From SHLQ01 sp964517125 (GTDB lineage Bacteria; Actinomycetota; Acidimicrobiia; Acidimicrobiales; SHLQ01): a DNA stretch of 64,000 nt. The notes under the pieces are model-generated. The model had not been told where the DNA came from. It searched no databases and saw nothing but the letters and a program-made list of their open reading frames with translations. A program made the translations under genes and the position numbers. Where the stretch lies: positions 1 to 64,000 of the forward strand of contig CAZFBD010000004.1 of the NCBI GenBank assembly GCA_964517125.1, read 5' to 3'. Below, piece after piece: positions 1-9,152 of the stretch (its first letter is position 1; the number at the start of each line of letters is the position of its first letter).

Positions 1-224
1 TCATGCCGCTCTACATCGACTCGATGTTCCTCGGCATCCAGGGCATCCTCGACTGTGGCTGTGATGACCCCGCCGGCATTGCGGCAGCGGTGAAGGAAAT
101 CAGCGACTTCCCCGGCACCTCCGGCGACATCACCTACGCCGGCACCAACGGCATTCCGCCGAAGGCTGTCCCAATCGTGGTTGTCGAGAACGGCGCCAAC
201 GTCCTTCTCGACACGATCGGCTAG
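1..224 (+). CDS. ABC transporter substrate-binding protein, branched-chain type, C-terminal end (partial)
   Basis: Only the last ~74 codons are in the window; the gene starts upstream. The visible residues (an alternating helix/strand tail with a TGDITYAG segment and the closing VVVENG stretch) fit the C-terminal lobe of periplasmic-binding-protein fold type I receptors that deliver ligands to Liv-type importers. The stop is followed 10 bases later by the start of a LivF-like ATPase, and two Liv permease genes come next, which supports the role as the extracytoplasmic receptor of this importer. The ligand cannot be read from this fragment. The family call rests as much on context as on the sequence. 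Confidence 0.7.
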   Translation, partial: MPLYIDSMFLGIQGILDCGCDDPAGIAAAVKEISDFPGTSGDITYAGTNGIPPKAVPIVVVENGANVLLDTIG

Positions 225-234
225 TTCCCCTCCA

Positions 235-936
235 ATGCTCGAAGTATCGGGACTCACAACCAAATACGGTGCGATTTCCGCACTTCGGGACGCAAGCCTG
301 ACCGTTGGGGCAGGTGAGGTCGTTGGCCTCATCGGCCCCAACGGGGCAGGAAAGACAACACTGCTGGGGTCGATTGCCGGGCTCTTGCCCATCGACTCCG
401 GCACACTCTCGTTCGATGGTGTCGACATCACGTCGAAGGCACCCGAGAAGATCCTCCGGGCGGGCCTGGCGCTCGTTCCCGAGCATCGCCGAATCTTCGC
501 GGACATGACCGTCGAGGAAAATCTGAAGATCGGCGGTATCACCACCAAGGCGAACAAACGGGCGGAGTTGCTCGAGGAGATGTCCGAACTGTTCCCGGTG
601 CTCCGGGACAAATGGGACACACCTGCCGGCTACATGTCCGGTGGCGAAGCCCAACAACTCGCAATTGCCCGAGCGCTCATGTCCAGCCCCAAGCTGATCA
701 TGATGGACGAACCATCGCTTGGGCTGGCTCCAATTCTCGTGGACCTTGTCTTCGAGCTCATCGACACGCTGCGCTCCCAGGGCCGAACAATTCTCGTCGT
801 GGAGCAGAACGCAACCCGCATGCTCAACGTCGCCGACCGGGCCTATGTGCTGCGAAGCGGCGCAGTCGTGGCGACTGGAACCGGCGCCGAGCTGCTCGAG
901 CGATCTGACCTCTTCGACACCTTCGTCGGAGGCTGA
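235..936 (+). CDS. livF: Branched-chain amino acid-type ABC transporter ATPase, LivF-like
   Basis: A 233-residue ATPase, the usual LivF length. Walker A GPNGAGKTT is at residues 34-42, the ABC signature MSGGE at 134-138 and Walker B LIMMDEP at 154-160, followed by the H-loop region. It energises import through the permeases encoded next. The ATG at 235 is chosen because MLEVSGL is the canonical LivF start; an in-frame upstream extension would overlap the preceding receptor gene. It lies 3 bases before livH. The substrate class (branched-chain amino acid, amide, urea or another amino compound) cannot be decided from the ATPase. Confidence 0.9.
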   Translation: MLEVSGLTTKYGAISALRDASLTVGAGEVVGLIGPNGAGKTTLLGSIAGLLPIDSGTLSFDGVDITSKAPEKILRAGLALVPEHRRIFADMTVEENLKIGGITTKANKRAELLEEMSELFPVLRDKWDTPAGYMSGGEAQQLAIARALMSSPKLIMMDEPSLGLAPILVDLVFELIDTLRSQGRTILVVEQNATRMLNVADRAYVLRSGAVVATGTGAELLERSDLFDTFVGG

Positions 937-939
937 CCC

Positions 940-1827
940 ATGACAACCCTTCTGCAGAACCTCATCGACGGGCTGGGCCGAGGCAGCATCTACGCCCTGC
1001 TGGCGCTGGGCGTCGCCGTTGTCTTCGGCATCATGCACCTTCTCAATTTCGCCCACGGCGAACTCATCACCATCCCCGGGTACCTCACCTACTGGGCGTT
1101 CAACAACGGCTGGACCTGGTGGACCGTCGTGCCGCTCATCATCGTGAGCGCCGTCATCAGCTCGCTGCTCATCGAGCGCATTGCGTTCAGCCGTGTCAGA
1201 GGGGCGAAGGACTTCACGATGCTGCTCACCTCGTTCGGGGTGCACTTCATTGTCGCGGCCGGCTTCCTGCTCTACGTCTCGGCGTCTGTGAAGCCGTACC
1301 CCCGGCCCGGCTGGTTCGCCGACACGATTTCGCTGGGATCGCTGAACATTGAAGTCTTCGACCTTGCCGTCATCGCCGTGACGATCGTGGTGCTCGCAGG
1401 GACCACCTGGCTCCTGCAGCGGACCATGTTCGGGCTTGCGCTTCGGGCGGCGGCCGCCGACTTCGACACCGCCCGTCTCATGGGCGTGAACTCCGACTCG
1501 GTCATCAGGGGAGCGTTTGCGCTCTCCGGGTTCCTCGCTGGAGTCGCCGGCGTGTTCTGGATCATGCGAGAAGGTCAGGTCACCCCAACAGCCGGCATCA
1601 ACCCCATGCTCCAGGGTGTCCTCGCCGCCCTCATCGGGGGCCTTGGCAGTCTGCGCGGCGCCGTGCTCGGCGGACTCGTCCTGGGACTCGCCGAAGTCCT
1701 CCTGCGGTCGTGGCTGCCCGTCGGCATCCAGAACCTCACCACCGGTTTCGTCTTCGTGGGGATAGCGCTGCTCTTCATCTTCCGGCCCGGCGGGCTGTTG
1801 TCGGTGCCGCAGGTGGAGCGGGTCTGA
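940..1827 (+). CDS. livH: Branched-chain-type ABC transporter permease, LivH-like
   Basis: A 295-residue integral membrane protein with about eight hydrophobic segments and the LivH N-terminal pattern (LIDGLGRGSIYALLALG, then FGIMHLLNFAHGE). The conserved cytoplasmic loop near residues 165-190 reads AAAADFDTARLMGVN, matching the loop by which LivH and LivM contact the ATPases. It forms the translocation pore together with the LivM half of the next protein. It starts 3 bases after livF, and its stop overlaps the next start (TGATG), so translation is probably coupled. Confidence 0.9.
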   Translation: MTTLLQNLIDGLGRGSIYALLALGVAVVFGIMHLLNFAHGELITIPGYLTYWAFNNGWTWWTVVPLIIVSAVISSLLIERIAFSRVRGAKDFTMLLTSFGVHFIVAAGFLLYVSASVKPYPRPGWFADTISLGSLNIEVFDLAVIAVTIVVLAGTTWLLQRTMFGLALRAAAADFDTARLMGVNSDSVIRGAFALSGFLAGVAGVFWIMREGQVTPTAGINPMLQGVLAALIGGLGSLRGAVLGGLVLGLAEVLLRSWLPVGIQNLTTGFVFVGIALLFIFRPGGLLSVPQVERV

Positions 1828-3686
1828 TGTTCGCCGACATGCGACGCGACGTCGCCTTCCCCATCGTTGGATCACTGATGCTGTTCGCCGTGCTCGTCGG
1901 CGGCGGAACGATCTACCAGACCATCCTGGGCAACGGGTCAGCCGAACGGCTCGTGACCACGATGCTCATCGACGCAATCATCGTCATTGGCATCCAGATC
2001 TACATCGGCAACACCGGCATCCTGTCCTTCGGGCACATCGGCTTCGGCGCCATCGCGGGATACGTCTTTGCGGTCTATGCCATCTCACCCGAAGAGAAGC
2101 TGAAACGAATTCCGTCGGCACCCTTTGGGCTGACGGACACCCAGGTGAGCCCGCTGTTGGCGATCATCATTGCGGTGGTCGTGACCCTGGTATTTGCGGT
2201 CATCGTTGGCATCGGGCTCGCTCGCTCCGGTGCCCAGTCCGGATCCGTCGCAGCCACCGTCATCACGCTGGCTCTGCTGTTCGTGACCCACGAGGTTGCC
2301 AAGAGCTGGCCGGAGCTCACCGGCGGCAACCGTGGCGGCATCGCCTTCGGCATCGGTGAGTCGCTCGGAGGGCGATGGCAGATTCTGCTCGCGCTGTTCG
2401 TTGCGCTCCTGGTGGCACGCCTCTACGGACAGTCCCGTAGCGGACGATTGGCAGTCGCAGCACGAGAGGACAGCCTTGCGGCCCGAGCCATGGGCGTGAA
2501 CCCGCTTGTGCAACAGATGTCGGCACTGCTGCTCTCCGTCGTGATCGTGTCGGTCGGATCGTCGCTTCGGGTCTGGCAGATCGGCTCGATCCTTCCCGAC
2601 CGTTTCTTCTTTGACTACGCCATGTTGACGCTGGTCATGCTCATCGTCGGCGGCCGCAACAGCGTCAGCGGAGCGGTTCTTGGTGTTGCCGTCATGACCG
2701 CCGCACGCGAGCTCGCCCGCCGACTGGGTCAGGACGGATTCGAGTTCTTCGGGGTCGGCCTGGACGAAGCGCCCCTCGACTGGGTGTTCCGGGAGAACCT
2801 GAACAGCGTTGTTCTTGGTGTGGCCATGGTGGCCTTCATGATCTGGCGCCCCACCGGAATCCTCGAGGACTGGGAATTCGACCAATGGCTGTATCGCAAG
2901 CTCGGCCGAGGGGCTGAAGAGCAGCCTGAACGTATCCCCGAGCTGGACTCGGTGCCCGACGTGGAGTTCTCCGCTTCGGACATCAGCGTGTCCTTCGGCG
3001 GATTCCAGGCGCTCACCAATGCCGGCATCACCGCCCGCAGCGGTGAGATCGTCGGGATCATCGGGCCCAACGGCGCCGGAAAGACGACGTTCGTCAACGT
3101 GATCACCGGCATGGTCGAACCGACCGCTGGCCAGTTCTCGATCGGCGGCGAGGACCTCACCGGCAAAGCCTCACACGAACTGTCCCGCAGCGGGCTGGTC
3201 CGGACATTCCAGAACCTCCGGCTCTTCGGAGCGCTGACCGTTCGGGAGAACGTGGAGACAGCCTCGCTCGTTGCTCAGAGCCACCGCTCGGATCGCACGA
3301 TCCGCGACATCGATGCACTCCTTGCCGAAGCCGGACTCTGGGAACACCGCGACCGGCGGGCCCGCGAGCTCGACTACGGCAACTCACGGCGGCTGGAGCT
3401 GGCACGCGCCGCTGCAATGGCGCCATCGTTCATGCTGCTCGATGAGCCCACCAGCGGCATGAGTGACAGCGAGTCGCTCACCATGATCGAACAGGTCCGG
3501 CACATGGCTGCCACGGTCGGCGCCGGAGTGATCGTGATCGATCACGATCTGGGCTTCATCACCGGGATCTCGGATCGGATCTATGTGTTCGATCAGGGCC
3601 AGGTGATCGCGCAGGGCACACCGCGGGAAGTTCAGGACGACCCACGCGTCCAGGCCGCGTACCTGGGTTCGGCGGCCGGCCAATGA
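1827..3686 (+). CDS. Fused LivM-type permease and LivG-type ATPase
   Basis: A 619-residue fusion of two normally separate importer subunits. Residues 1 to ~345 form a LivM-type permease with multiple hydrophobic segments and a typical loop (ARAMGVNPLVQQM). After a short acidic linker an ABC ATPase begins near residue 380, with Walker A GPNGAGKTT at 413-421, a LivG-style signature (LDYGNSRRLELARA rather than LSGGQ) and Walker B MLLDEPTSGM. The start at 1827 overlaps the livH stop. With livF and livH this gives one complete importer with two different ATPase domains. Similar permease-ATPase fusions occur in actinobacteria. The reading frame is continuous through the junction. Confidence 0.9.
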   Translation: MFADMRRDVAFPIVGSLMLFAVLVGGGTIYQTILGNGSAERLVTTMLIDAIIVIGIQIYIGNTGILSFGHIGFGAIAGYVFAVYAISPEEKLKRIPSAPFGLTDTQVSPLLAIIIAVVVTLVFAVIVGIGLARSGAQSGSVAATVITLALLFVTHEVAKSWPELTGGNRGGIAFGIGESLGGRWQILLALFVALLVARLYGQSRSGRLAVAAREDSLAARAMGVNPLVQQMSALLLSVVIVSVGSSLRVWQIGSILPDRFFFDYAMLTLVMLIVGGRNSVSGAVLGVAVMTAARELARRLGQDGFEFFGVGLDEAPLDWVFRENLNSVVLGVAMVAFMIWRPTGILEDWEFDQWLYRKLGRGAEEQPERIPELDSVPDVEFSASDISVSFGGFQALTNAGITARSGEIVGIIGPNGAGKTTFVNVITGMVEPTAGQFSIGGEDLTGKASHELSRSGLVRTFQNLRLFGALTVRENVETASLVAQSHRSDRTIRDIDALLAEAGLWEHRDRRARELDYGNSRRLELARAAAMAPSFMLLDEPTSGMSDSESLTMIEQVRHMAATVGAGVIVIDHDLGFITGISDRIYVFDQGQVIAQGTPREVQDDPRVQAAYLGSAAGQ

Positions 3687-4339
3687 CCGCAGCGCGCCGA
3701 GGCGGGCTGGCCGACGACATCGTGTCCTATGTCCGCGAACGGATTCTTGCGGGCGAAATGAAACCCGGCGAGAAAGTGGACCAGGACGCAATCGGTGAAG
3801 CGCTCGACGTGAGCCGGTCGCCAATCCGCGAGGCGCTGGTCATTCTCGGTCAGGAAGGCCTGCTCGACATCACGCCCCGACGAGGTGCGTTCGTGGCGTC
3901 AATCAGTCGCGACGACGTGATCGACCACTACGAACTCTTCGGGCTCATCTCGGGTCGGGTCGCCGCTATGGCAGCCACCGACCTCACCGACGAACAACTC
4001 GACGAGCTGCGAGCAATCCACTCGAATTTCGCTGTGGCTTCAGCCGATGACCATTCGAAGCTCAACAGCGAATTTCACCGGCTCATCAATGCGCCGGCAC
4101 CACGACGAACTCGGTGGCTCCTCCGCCACCTCGAACGCTCGATTCCTGCCGGCTTCTACGGCCTCACCCCGGGCTGGACTCAGACCGCGGAGCACGGTCA
4201 CGAGCAGATCCTCGAGGCGATCATCGCCCGCGATGCAGCGGCGGCACGCGAAGCGATGGAACAACATCTTCACGCCGCTGGCGTAGCCGCGGCCGACGCA
4301 TTGCAGGAACGCGGGTTCTGGAAGGACGAAACCGAGTGA
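3683..4339 (+). CDS. GntR-family transcriptional regulator with FCD domain
   Basis: A 218-residue FadR-subfamily regulator. Residues ~8-72 form the winged helix (recognition helix around 37-56, SRSPIREALVILGQEGLL), followed by an all-helical FCD ligand domain. The histidines in EFHRLI, EHGHEQIL and EQHLH fit the usual metal/ligand pocket. It probably senses a carboxylate or acyl-type ligand and controls the operon it sits in. It overlaps the importer gene by 4 bases (ATGA) and the next gene by 4 bases (GTGA), so it is co-transcribed and co-translated. No operator site was recognised inside the window; the operon promoter lies upstream of it. Confidence 0.88.
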   Translation: MTAARRGGLADDIVSYVRERILAGEMKPGEKVDQDAIGEALDVSRSPIREALVILGQEGLLDITPRRGAFVASISRDDVIDHYELFGLISGRVAAMAATDLTDEQLDELRAIHSNFAVASADDHSKLNSEFHRLINAPAPRRTRWLLRHLERSIPAGFYGLTPGWTQTAEHGHEQILEAIIARDAAAAREAMEQHLHAAGVAAADALQERGFWKDETE

Positions 4340-5505
4340 TCGACCGCACCGACGAACAGCACGACGTCATTCGGGCCGAGGTCCGACGTCTGTGCGACAA
4401 GTACGGCAACGAGTACTGGCGCAGCCTCGAGCCGAATCGCTACCCCGAAGAGTTCGTTGCCGAGCTCACCGCACAGGGGTGGCTCGGTTCGCTCATCCCG
4501 GAGGAATACGGCGGCGGTGGCCTGAGCCTCGGTGGCGCTTCCGTGATCCTCGAAGAGATCTCCGCCAGCGGCGGCAACCCGAGCGCATGCCACGCCCAGA
4601 TGTACGTGATGGGCACGGTGCTGCGTCACGGAAGCGACGCGCAGAAGAAGCACTACCTGCCGATGGTCGCCGACGGTCGCAAGCGGCTGCAGGCCTTCGG
4701 CGTCACCGAGCCCACGGCCGGTTCAAACACGACGGCCATCCGGACCCGGGCCGAACGCGACGGCGACATCTACCGGGTGAACGGCCAGAAGATCTGGACC
4801 AGCAGGGCCGAGTACTCCGACCTCATGGTCCTGCTGGCCCGGACCACCCCCGCCGATGAGGTCGAGAACCGTCTCGATGGGCTGTCGGTCTTCCTCATCG
4901 AGATGCGCAAGGACGACGGTTCGCTCGTCGACGGGCTCACGATCAACCCGATCGAAACGATGATGAATCACAACACCACCGAGGTGTTCTTCGACAACGT
5001 CGAGATTCCAGCTGACTCCCTCATCGGCACCGAGGGACAGGGATTCCGCCACATCCTCGGAGGCATGAACGCCGAGCGCATCCTGATCGCCTCGGAGTGC
5101 ATCGGCGACGGTCGTTTCTTTCTGGAACGGGGCAGTGCCTACGCCCGCGAACGGGAAGTCTTCGGTCGGCCGATCGGGCAGAACCAGGGTGTGCAGTTTC
5201 CCCTCGCCAAGGCCCACATCCAGATCGAGGCTGCCGACCTGATGCGCTGGAAGGCCGCCGATCTCTACGACCTCGGTGAACCGCACGGGGTGGAGGCCAA
5301 CATGGCCAAGCTTCTCGCAAGCGAAGCGTCCTGGGCTGCGGGCAACGCCGCCATGGACACCCACGGCGGGTTTGGGTTCGCAACGGAGTACGACATCGAG
5401 CGCAAGCTCCGCGAAACCCGGCTCTACCAAGTGGCGCCGATCAACAACAACCTGATCCTCGCCTTCGTCGGCCAGAAGTGCCTCGACCTTCCCAAGAGCT
5501 ACTAG
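4336..5505 (+). CDS. Acyl-CoA dehydrogenase
   Basis: A 389-residue flavoprotein of the acyl-CoA dehydrogenase superfamily, expected to introduce an alpha-beta double bond into an acyl-CoA. Residues ~118-135 carry the FAD/substrate segment TEPTAGSNTTAIRT. Glu247 in the helix-G segment MNAERILIA matches the isovaleryl-CoA-dehydrogenase type catalytic base. The C-terminal position used by medium-chain enzymes reads YQVAPIN, with no Glu. The GTG start at 4336 overlaps the gntR stop; upstream in-frame codons would lie inside gntR. The exact substrate is unknown, but the operon context suggests a short or branched acyl-CoA from amino-compound breakdown. Confidence 0.88.
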   Translation: MIDRTDEQHDVIRAEVRRLCDKYGNEYWRSLEPNRYPEEFVAELTAQGWLGSLIPEEYGGGGLSLGGASVILEEISASGGNPSACHAQMYVMGTVLRHGSDAQKKHYLPMVADGRKRLQAFGVTEPTAGSNTTAIRTRAERDGDIYRVNGQKIWTSRAEYSDLMVLLARTTPADEVENRLDGLSVFLIEMRKDDGSLVDGLTINPIETMMNHNTTEVFFDNVEIPADSLIGTEGQGFRHILGGMNAERILIASECIGDGRFFLERGSAYAREREVFGRPIGQNQGVQFPLAKAHIQIEAADLMRWKAADLYDLGEPHGVEANMAKLLASEASWAAGNAAMDTHGGFGFATEYDIERKLRETRLYQVAPINNNLILAFVGQKCLDLPKSY

Positions 5506-5513
5506 GAACAACC

Positions 5514-6491
5514 ATGCGCGCCGTCCTCCTCAACGCCTCCAACACCCCGCTCGTGCTCGTCGATGATCATCCCGAGCCGGAAGCAGACGGTGGCCTGATC
5601 CTCGACGTGACGGCGTGCGGCGTCTGCCATTCAGACATCCATGTCGCCGACGGCGACTTCGGTAAGGAACCACCGGTCATCCTTGGCCACGAGGTCACCG
5701 GCGTGCACCCCGAACTCGGCCCCGTCATGCTCTACGCGCCATGGGGCTGCCTGAACTGCACCGAGTGCGCCGAGGGCAACGAGATGATCTGCTCCAACTC
5801 GATGGAAGCGGGGCTGTTCACCGACGGCGGCTACGCCGACCGCATGCGCATCCCCGACGTGCGGTACCTCGCCTCGCTCGACGGTCTGGACCCGTACGAC
5901 TCTGCGCCGCTCGCGTGTGGCGGCCTCACCGCCTACCGCTCCGTCCTGCAGGGCATCGACCGACTGCGAACCCGAGGGACCGAAGCCCGTGCGCTCGTCA
6001 TCGGCGCGGGCGGCCTCGGCCAGTACGCCATTCGCTACCTGCGACTGCTCACCGATGCACACGTGACCGCACTCGATCTGGCCGTCGACAAGCAGGCGAC
6101 CGCAATCGAGATCGGGGCACACGAGGCGACCGGCGTCCTCGACGACGGCGCTAAGTACGACCTCGTCGTCGACTTCATCGGTGCCGCCAGCACGCTGCAG
6201 ATTGCCGCCGATGCCATCGCCAAGCTCGGCGTCGTCAGCGTCGTTGGACTCGCAGGCGGAAGCATCCCCTTCGGCTTCGGCGCCGTGCCGCTCGAAGCGT
6301 CCTTTGTTGCCAGCGTGTGGGGACGTCGCGACCAGATGGACGAACTGCTCGACCTCGCCCGCCGCGAACCATCCATCGTCGCTCCGGTCGAAGTCATGCC
6401 GCTTGCCGAAGCGGAGCTCGCCCACCAACGCCTCCGGTCCGGCGACATCGTAGGACGTGTCGTCCTCGACGTCGCCGGCGATCGGGCATGA
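5514..6491 (+). CDS. Zinc-dependent alcohol dehydrogenase (MDR family)
   Basis: A 325-residue medium-chain dehydrogenase. The catalytic-zinc region GVCHSDIH is near residue 37 and GHEV near residue 60. A structural-zinc cysteine set is present (CLNCTECAEGNEMIC). The Rossmann motif GAGGLGQYA lies near residue 165. It oxidises an alcohol or reduces an aldehyde with NAD(P). It starts 8 bases after the acyl-CoA dehydrogenase gene. Its place in the operon fits interconversion of an alcohol and the aldehyde used by the downstream aldehyde dehydrogenase. Some actinobacterial members depend on mycofactocin; nothing in this sequence alone shows that. Confidence 0.88.
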   Translation: MRAVLLNASNTPLVLVDDHPEPEADGGLILDVTACGVCHSDIHVADGDFGKEPPVILGHEVTGVHPELGPVMLYAPWGCLNCTECAEGNEMICSNSMEAGLFTDGGYADRMRIPDVRYLASLDGLDPYDSAPLACGGLTAYRSVLQGIDRLRTRGTEARALVIGAGGLGQYAIRYLRLLTDAHVTALDLAVDKQATAIEIGAHEATGVLDDGAKYDLVVDFIGAASTLQIAADAIAKLGVVSVVGLAGGSIPFGFGAVPLEASFVASVWGRRDQMDELLDLARREPSIVAPVEVMPLAEAELAHQRLRSGDIVGRVVLDVAGDRA

Positions 6492-6543
6492 CCATCTCGC
6501 CGACCAACCATCACCGACACCTGAACCCAGGGGGACAACACAC

Positions 6544-7893
6544 ATGAACGGCATCTCAGGATCCATCGAGGAGTTCCGCACGGCTGCAGCCGCCGCAGAG
6601 CTGCACACGGTCGAACTCGCTGTACCCGATACGCAGGGTCATCTGCGCGGCAAGCGCGTGCCGGCTGGTCGGTTCCTCGAGACCACGCACGCCGCTGGGG
6701 CCAACATCGCCGACGCCATGTTCGTCTTCGACATGCAGAACGACCTGCCGGACAACGAGTTCGTGAACATGGACACCGGCTACCTCGATGCGCACCTGGT
6801 TCCGGACAACTCCACTGGCCGTGTGCTGGCACACCGGCCCGGCTACGGCATCGTGTTTGCCGATGCCGTGAATGAACACGGAGACCGACACCCGCTGTCG
6901 CCACGTGGCGTGCTCCGCACACAAATTGAACGTTGCCAGGCCGCTGGCCTCGACCCCATGGTTGCCACCGAGCTCGAGTTCTACCTGTGTACCCCGGATT
7001 GGGTTCCGGTGCAGGAACACATCCAGTACAGCTCGCTGACCGACGCTCTCGAACTCGAGGACGTGCTGCTCGACATGCGTCAGGCGCTGCTCGGCGCTGG
7101 TATCGAAGTCGAGGGTTCGAACGCCGAGTACGGCCCCGGCCAGATCGAGATCAACACCGGCCCGGCGGACGCGCTGACCACGGCCGACAACACCGTGTTG
7201 TTCAAGTCGATCGTCAAGCAGGTCGCTGTGCAGCACGGACTGCGGGCCACCTTCATGCCGAAGCCGTGGGCCGAGCAGGGCGGATCGGGCATGCACGTGC
7301 ACACGAGCCTGCAGGCGAGCGGTTCCAACGCCTTCGCCGACTGCAGCGACGGCGAGCCCAACGAACTGATGCGCAACTGGATGGGCGGCCTACTCCACCA
7401 CGCCGAGGCCATGACACTCATCGGAGCGCCGACGAGCAACGGCCCTCGCCGCATTCGTCCGTACACGTTCGCCCCGACACACGTGACCTGGGGTCTGGAC
7501 AACCGCACGGTGCTGGCCCGTTGCATCGCCGAGAGCGGTTCCGGTGCCAACCGCGTCGAGTTCCGGTCAGCCGGCGCCGACGCCAACCCGTACCTGATCA
7601 TCGCTGCGCTGCTCGCCGCTGGCATCGACGGTATCGAGCAGAAGCGGGACCCCGGCATGCTGTGCGAAGGCGACATGTACGGCAACCCCGGCGACCACAC
7701 GCCGCTGCCCACCGACCTTGCCGGTGCCATCGCCGCGTTCACCGGCAGCGACCTCGCCGCACAGATGGGCGACGTGTTCAGCCGCAGCTATGTGAGCATC
7801 GCCGAGGCAGAGGTCGCATTGTCCGCCGAGAACAACCCGGACCCCGACGACGTCAACGACTGGGAGCGCGAGCGCTTCATGGAGCACAGCTGA
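6544..7893 (+). CDS. Glutamine synthetase-like gamma-glutamyl ligase
   Basis: A 449-residue protein of the glutamine synthetase fold, ATP-dependent. Visible motifs are ATELEFY (first metal glutamates), the EYGPGQIEINTGP segment, GSGMHVHTSLQ and the NGPRRIRPY/NRTVLAR region. Length and divergence favour a GlnA homologue acting on an amine, as in gamma-glutamyl-polyamine or other gamma-glutamylamide synthetases, rather than the housekeeping enzyme. The ATG at 6544 has a strong GGGGGA ribosome site 11 bases upstream in the 52-base spacer, the longest gap in this operon. The neighbours (P450, aminotransferase, aldehyde dehydrogenase) suggest that it masks an amine before oxidation. This is inference. 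Confidence 0.85.
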   Translation: MNGISGSIEEFRTAAAAAELHTVELAVPDTQGHLRGKRVPAGRFLETTHAAGANIADAMFVFDMQNDLPDNEFVNMDTGYLDAHLVPDNSTGRVLAHRPGYGIVFADAVNEHGDRHPLSPRGVLRTQIERCQAAGLDPMVATELEFYLCTPDWVPVQEHIQYSSLTDALELEDVLLDMRQALLGAGIEVEGSNAEYGPGQIEINTGPADALTTADNTVLFKSIVKQVAVQHGLRATFMPKPWAEQGGSGMHVHTSLQASGSNAFADCSDGEPNELMRNWMGGLLHHAEAMTLIGAPTSNGPRRIRPYTFAPTHVTWGLDNRTVLARCIAESGSGANRVEFRSAGADANPYLIIAALLAAGIDGIEQKRDPGMLCEGDMYGNPGDHTPLPTDLAGAIAAFTGSDLAAQMGDVFSRSYVSIAEAEVALSAENNPDPDDVNDWERERFMEHS

Positions 7894-7895
7894 TC

Positions 7896-9152
7896 ATGGC
7901 TGCCTCCGCCGCTCCGACCGCTCCCAACGTCACCGACGCCTCGCTGTATCTGGACGGGATTCCCCACGACCGATTCGCCGAGATGCGGGCGACCCCCGGC
8001 CTGGTCTGGCACGACTATCACGACGGTGGATTCTGGGCGGTCACCCGCCACGCCGACGTGAAGACCGTGTCGAAGAGCGGCGAGGTGTTTTCCTCGGCCG
8101 TCGGCCACACGAACCTGTGGGACCTCGAAGCCGACGCATTGGAGGCTCGACGCTCGCTGATCGACACGGATGCTCCGGACCACACCCGGCTCCGTCGGCT
8201 CGTCGCCCGGGCGTTCACCCCGAAGAACATCCGCCGGTGGGAGGGTACGGTTCGCAACATCACCGCAGAACTTCTCGACGAGTTCATTGAGAAGGGTGAA
8301 GGCAACTGGGTCGATGAGGTGGCTGCGCCGCTTCCGATCCGCGTGATCCTCACCATGCTCGGCGTGCCGGTGGAAGACGCTGGCTATCTGGTGGAGCTGT
8401 CCAACTTCCTGGTGGAGGGGACCGGCGAGACGCAGTCGATTCCGCCCGACGCGTTCGGCAACACGACCGAGCTGCGGCTGCTGCCATTCAACAGTCCAGC
8501 CAGTCATGCGCTCTTCGAGTACGGCGAGAAGATCGGCGAACTGCGACGCCACAACCCGCAGGACGACCTGGTCACCTCGCTGGTGCAGGCCGAAGCCGAG
8601 GACGGCGATCGGCTCAGCGGCGGCGAGTACCGGAACCTGTTCCACCTGCTTGTCTTCGCTGGCAACGAGACCACACGGACCGCGCTGTCGCATGGAGCGA
8701 TGGCGCTCGCCGACCACCCGGATCAATGGCAGCGGGTGCTCGACGACCCAACGATGATCGACTCGGCGACCGAAGAGATCCTCCGCTGGTCAACTCCCGT
8801 GCTGCACATGCGCCGGACGACCACACAAGCGGTGGAGATCTCGGGCACGCAACTCGACGCGGGGGAGAAGGTCGTCATGTGGTACGCCTCCGCGAATCGT
8901 GACGACACCGTGTTCGACGACCCATTCACCTTCGACGTCGGCCGTGCGGACAACCCACACTTCTCCTTCGGTGGAGGAGGAGCCCACCTCTGTCTCGGCG
9001 CCTTCCTTGCCCGGCTCGAGATCGTCATCCTCCTCGAGGAGATGGCGAAGCGGAACATGCATCTGACCCGACTCGGCGAACCCGTCCGAGCACCATCCAA
9101 CTTCGTCCACGGCGTTCTGTCCGTGGACATGGCAGTGGAGGCCAACCGATGA
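7896..9152 (+). CDS. Cytochrome P450
   Basis: A 418-residue soluble P450. The I-helix has AGNETTRT, the ExxR is EEIL RW-like in the K helix, and the heme loop FGGGGAHLCLG carries the axial thiolate Cys366. The HTRLRRLV substrate-side motif and the SP-rich LPFNSPAS region are shared with the P450s at 15890 and 24354, so the three are paralogues. It needs a ferredoxin; one is fused to the aldehyde dehydrogenase two genes downstream. It begins 2 bases after the ligase stop. The probable role is hydroxylation of the imported substrate or an intermediate. The substrate is unknown. Confidence 0.92.
   Translation: MAASAAPTAPNVTDASLYLDGIPHDRFAEMRATPGLVWHDYHDGGFWAVTRHADVKTVSKSGEVFSSAVGHTNLWDLEADALEARRSLIDTDAPDHTRLRRLVARAFTPKNIRRWEGTVRNITAELLDEFIEKGEGNWVDEVAAPLPIRVILTMLGVPVEDAGYLVELSNFLVEGTGETQSIPPDAFGNTTELRLLPFNSPASHALFEYGEKIGELRRHNPQDDLVTSLVQAEAEDGDRLSGGEYRNLFHLLVFAGNETTRTALSHGAMALADHPDQWQRVLDDPTMIDSATEEILRWSTPVLHMRRTTTQAVEISGTQLDAGEKVVMWYASANRDDTVFDDPFTFDVGRADNPHFSFGGGGAHLCLGAFLARLEIVILLEEMAKRNMHLTRLGEPVRAPSNFVHGVLSVDMAVEANR

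Noticed and set aside
130..1875. A 581-codon open frame on the minus strand
   Set aside because: It is antisense to livF and livH; its translation is compositionally odd (Arg, His and Glu rich) with no family features.
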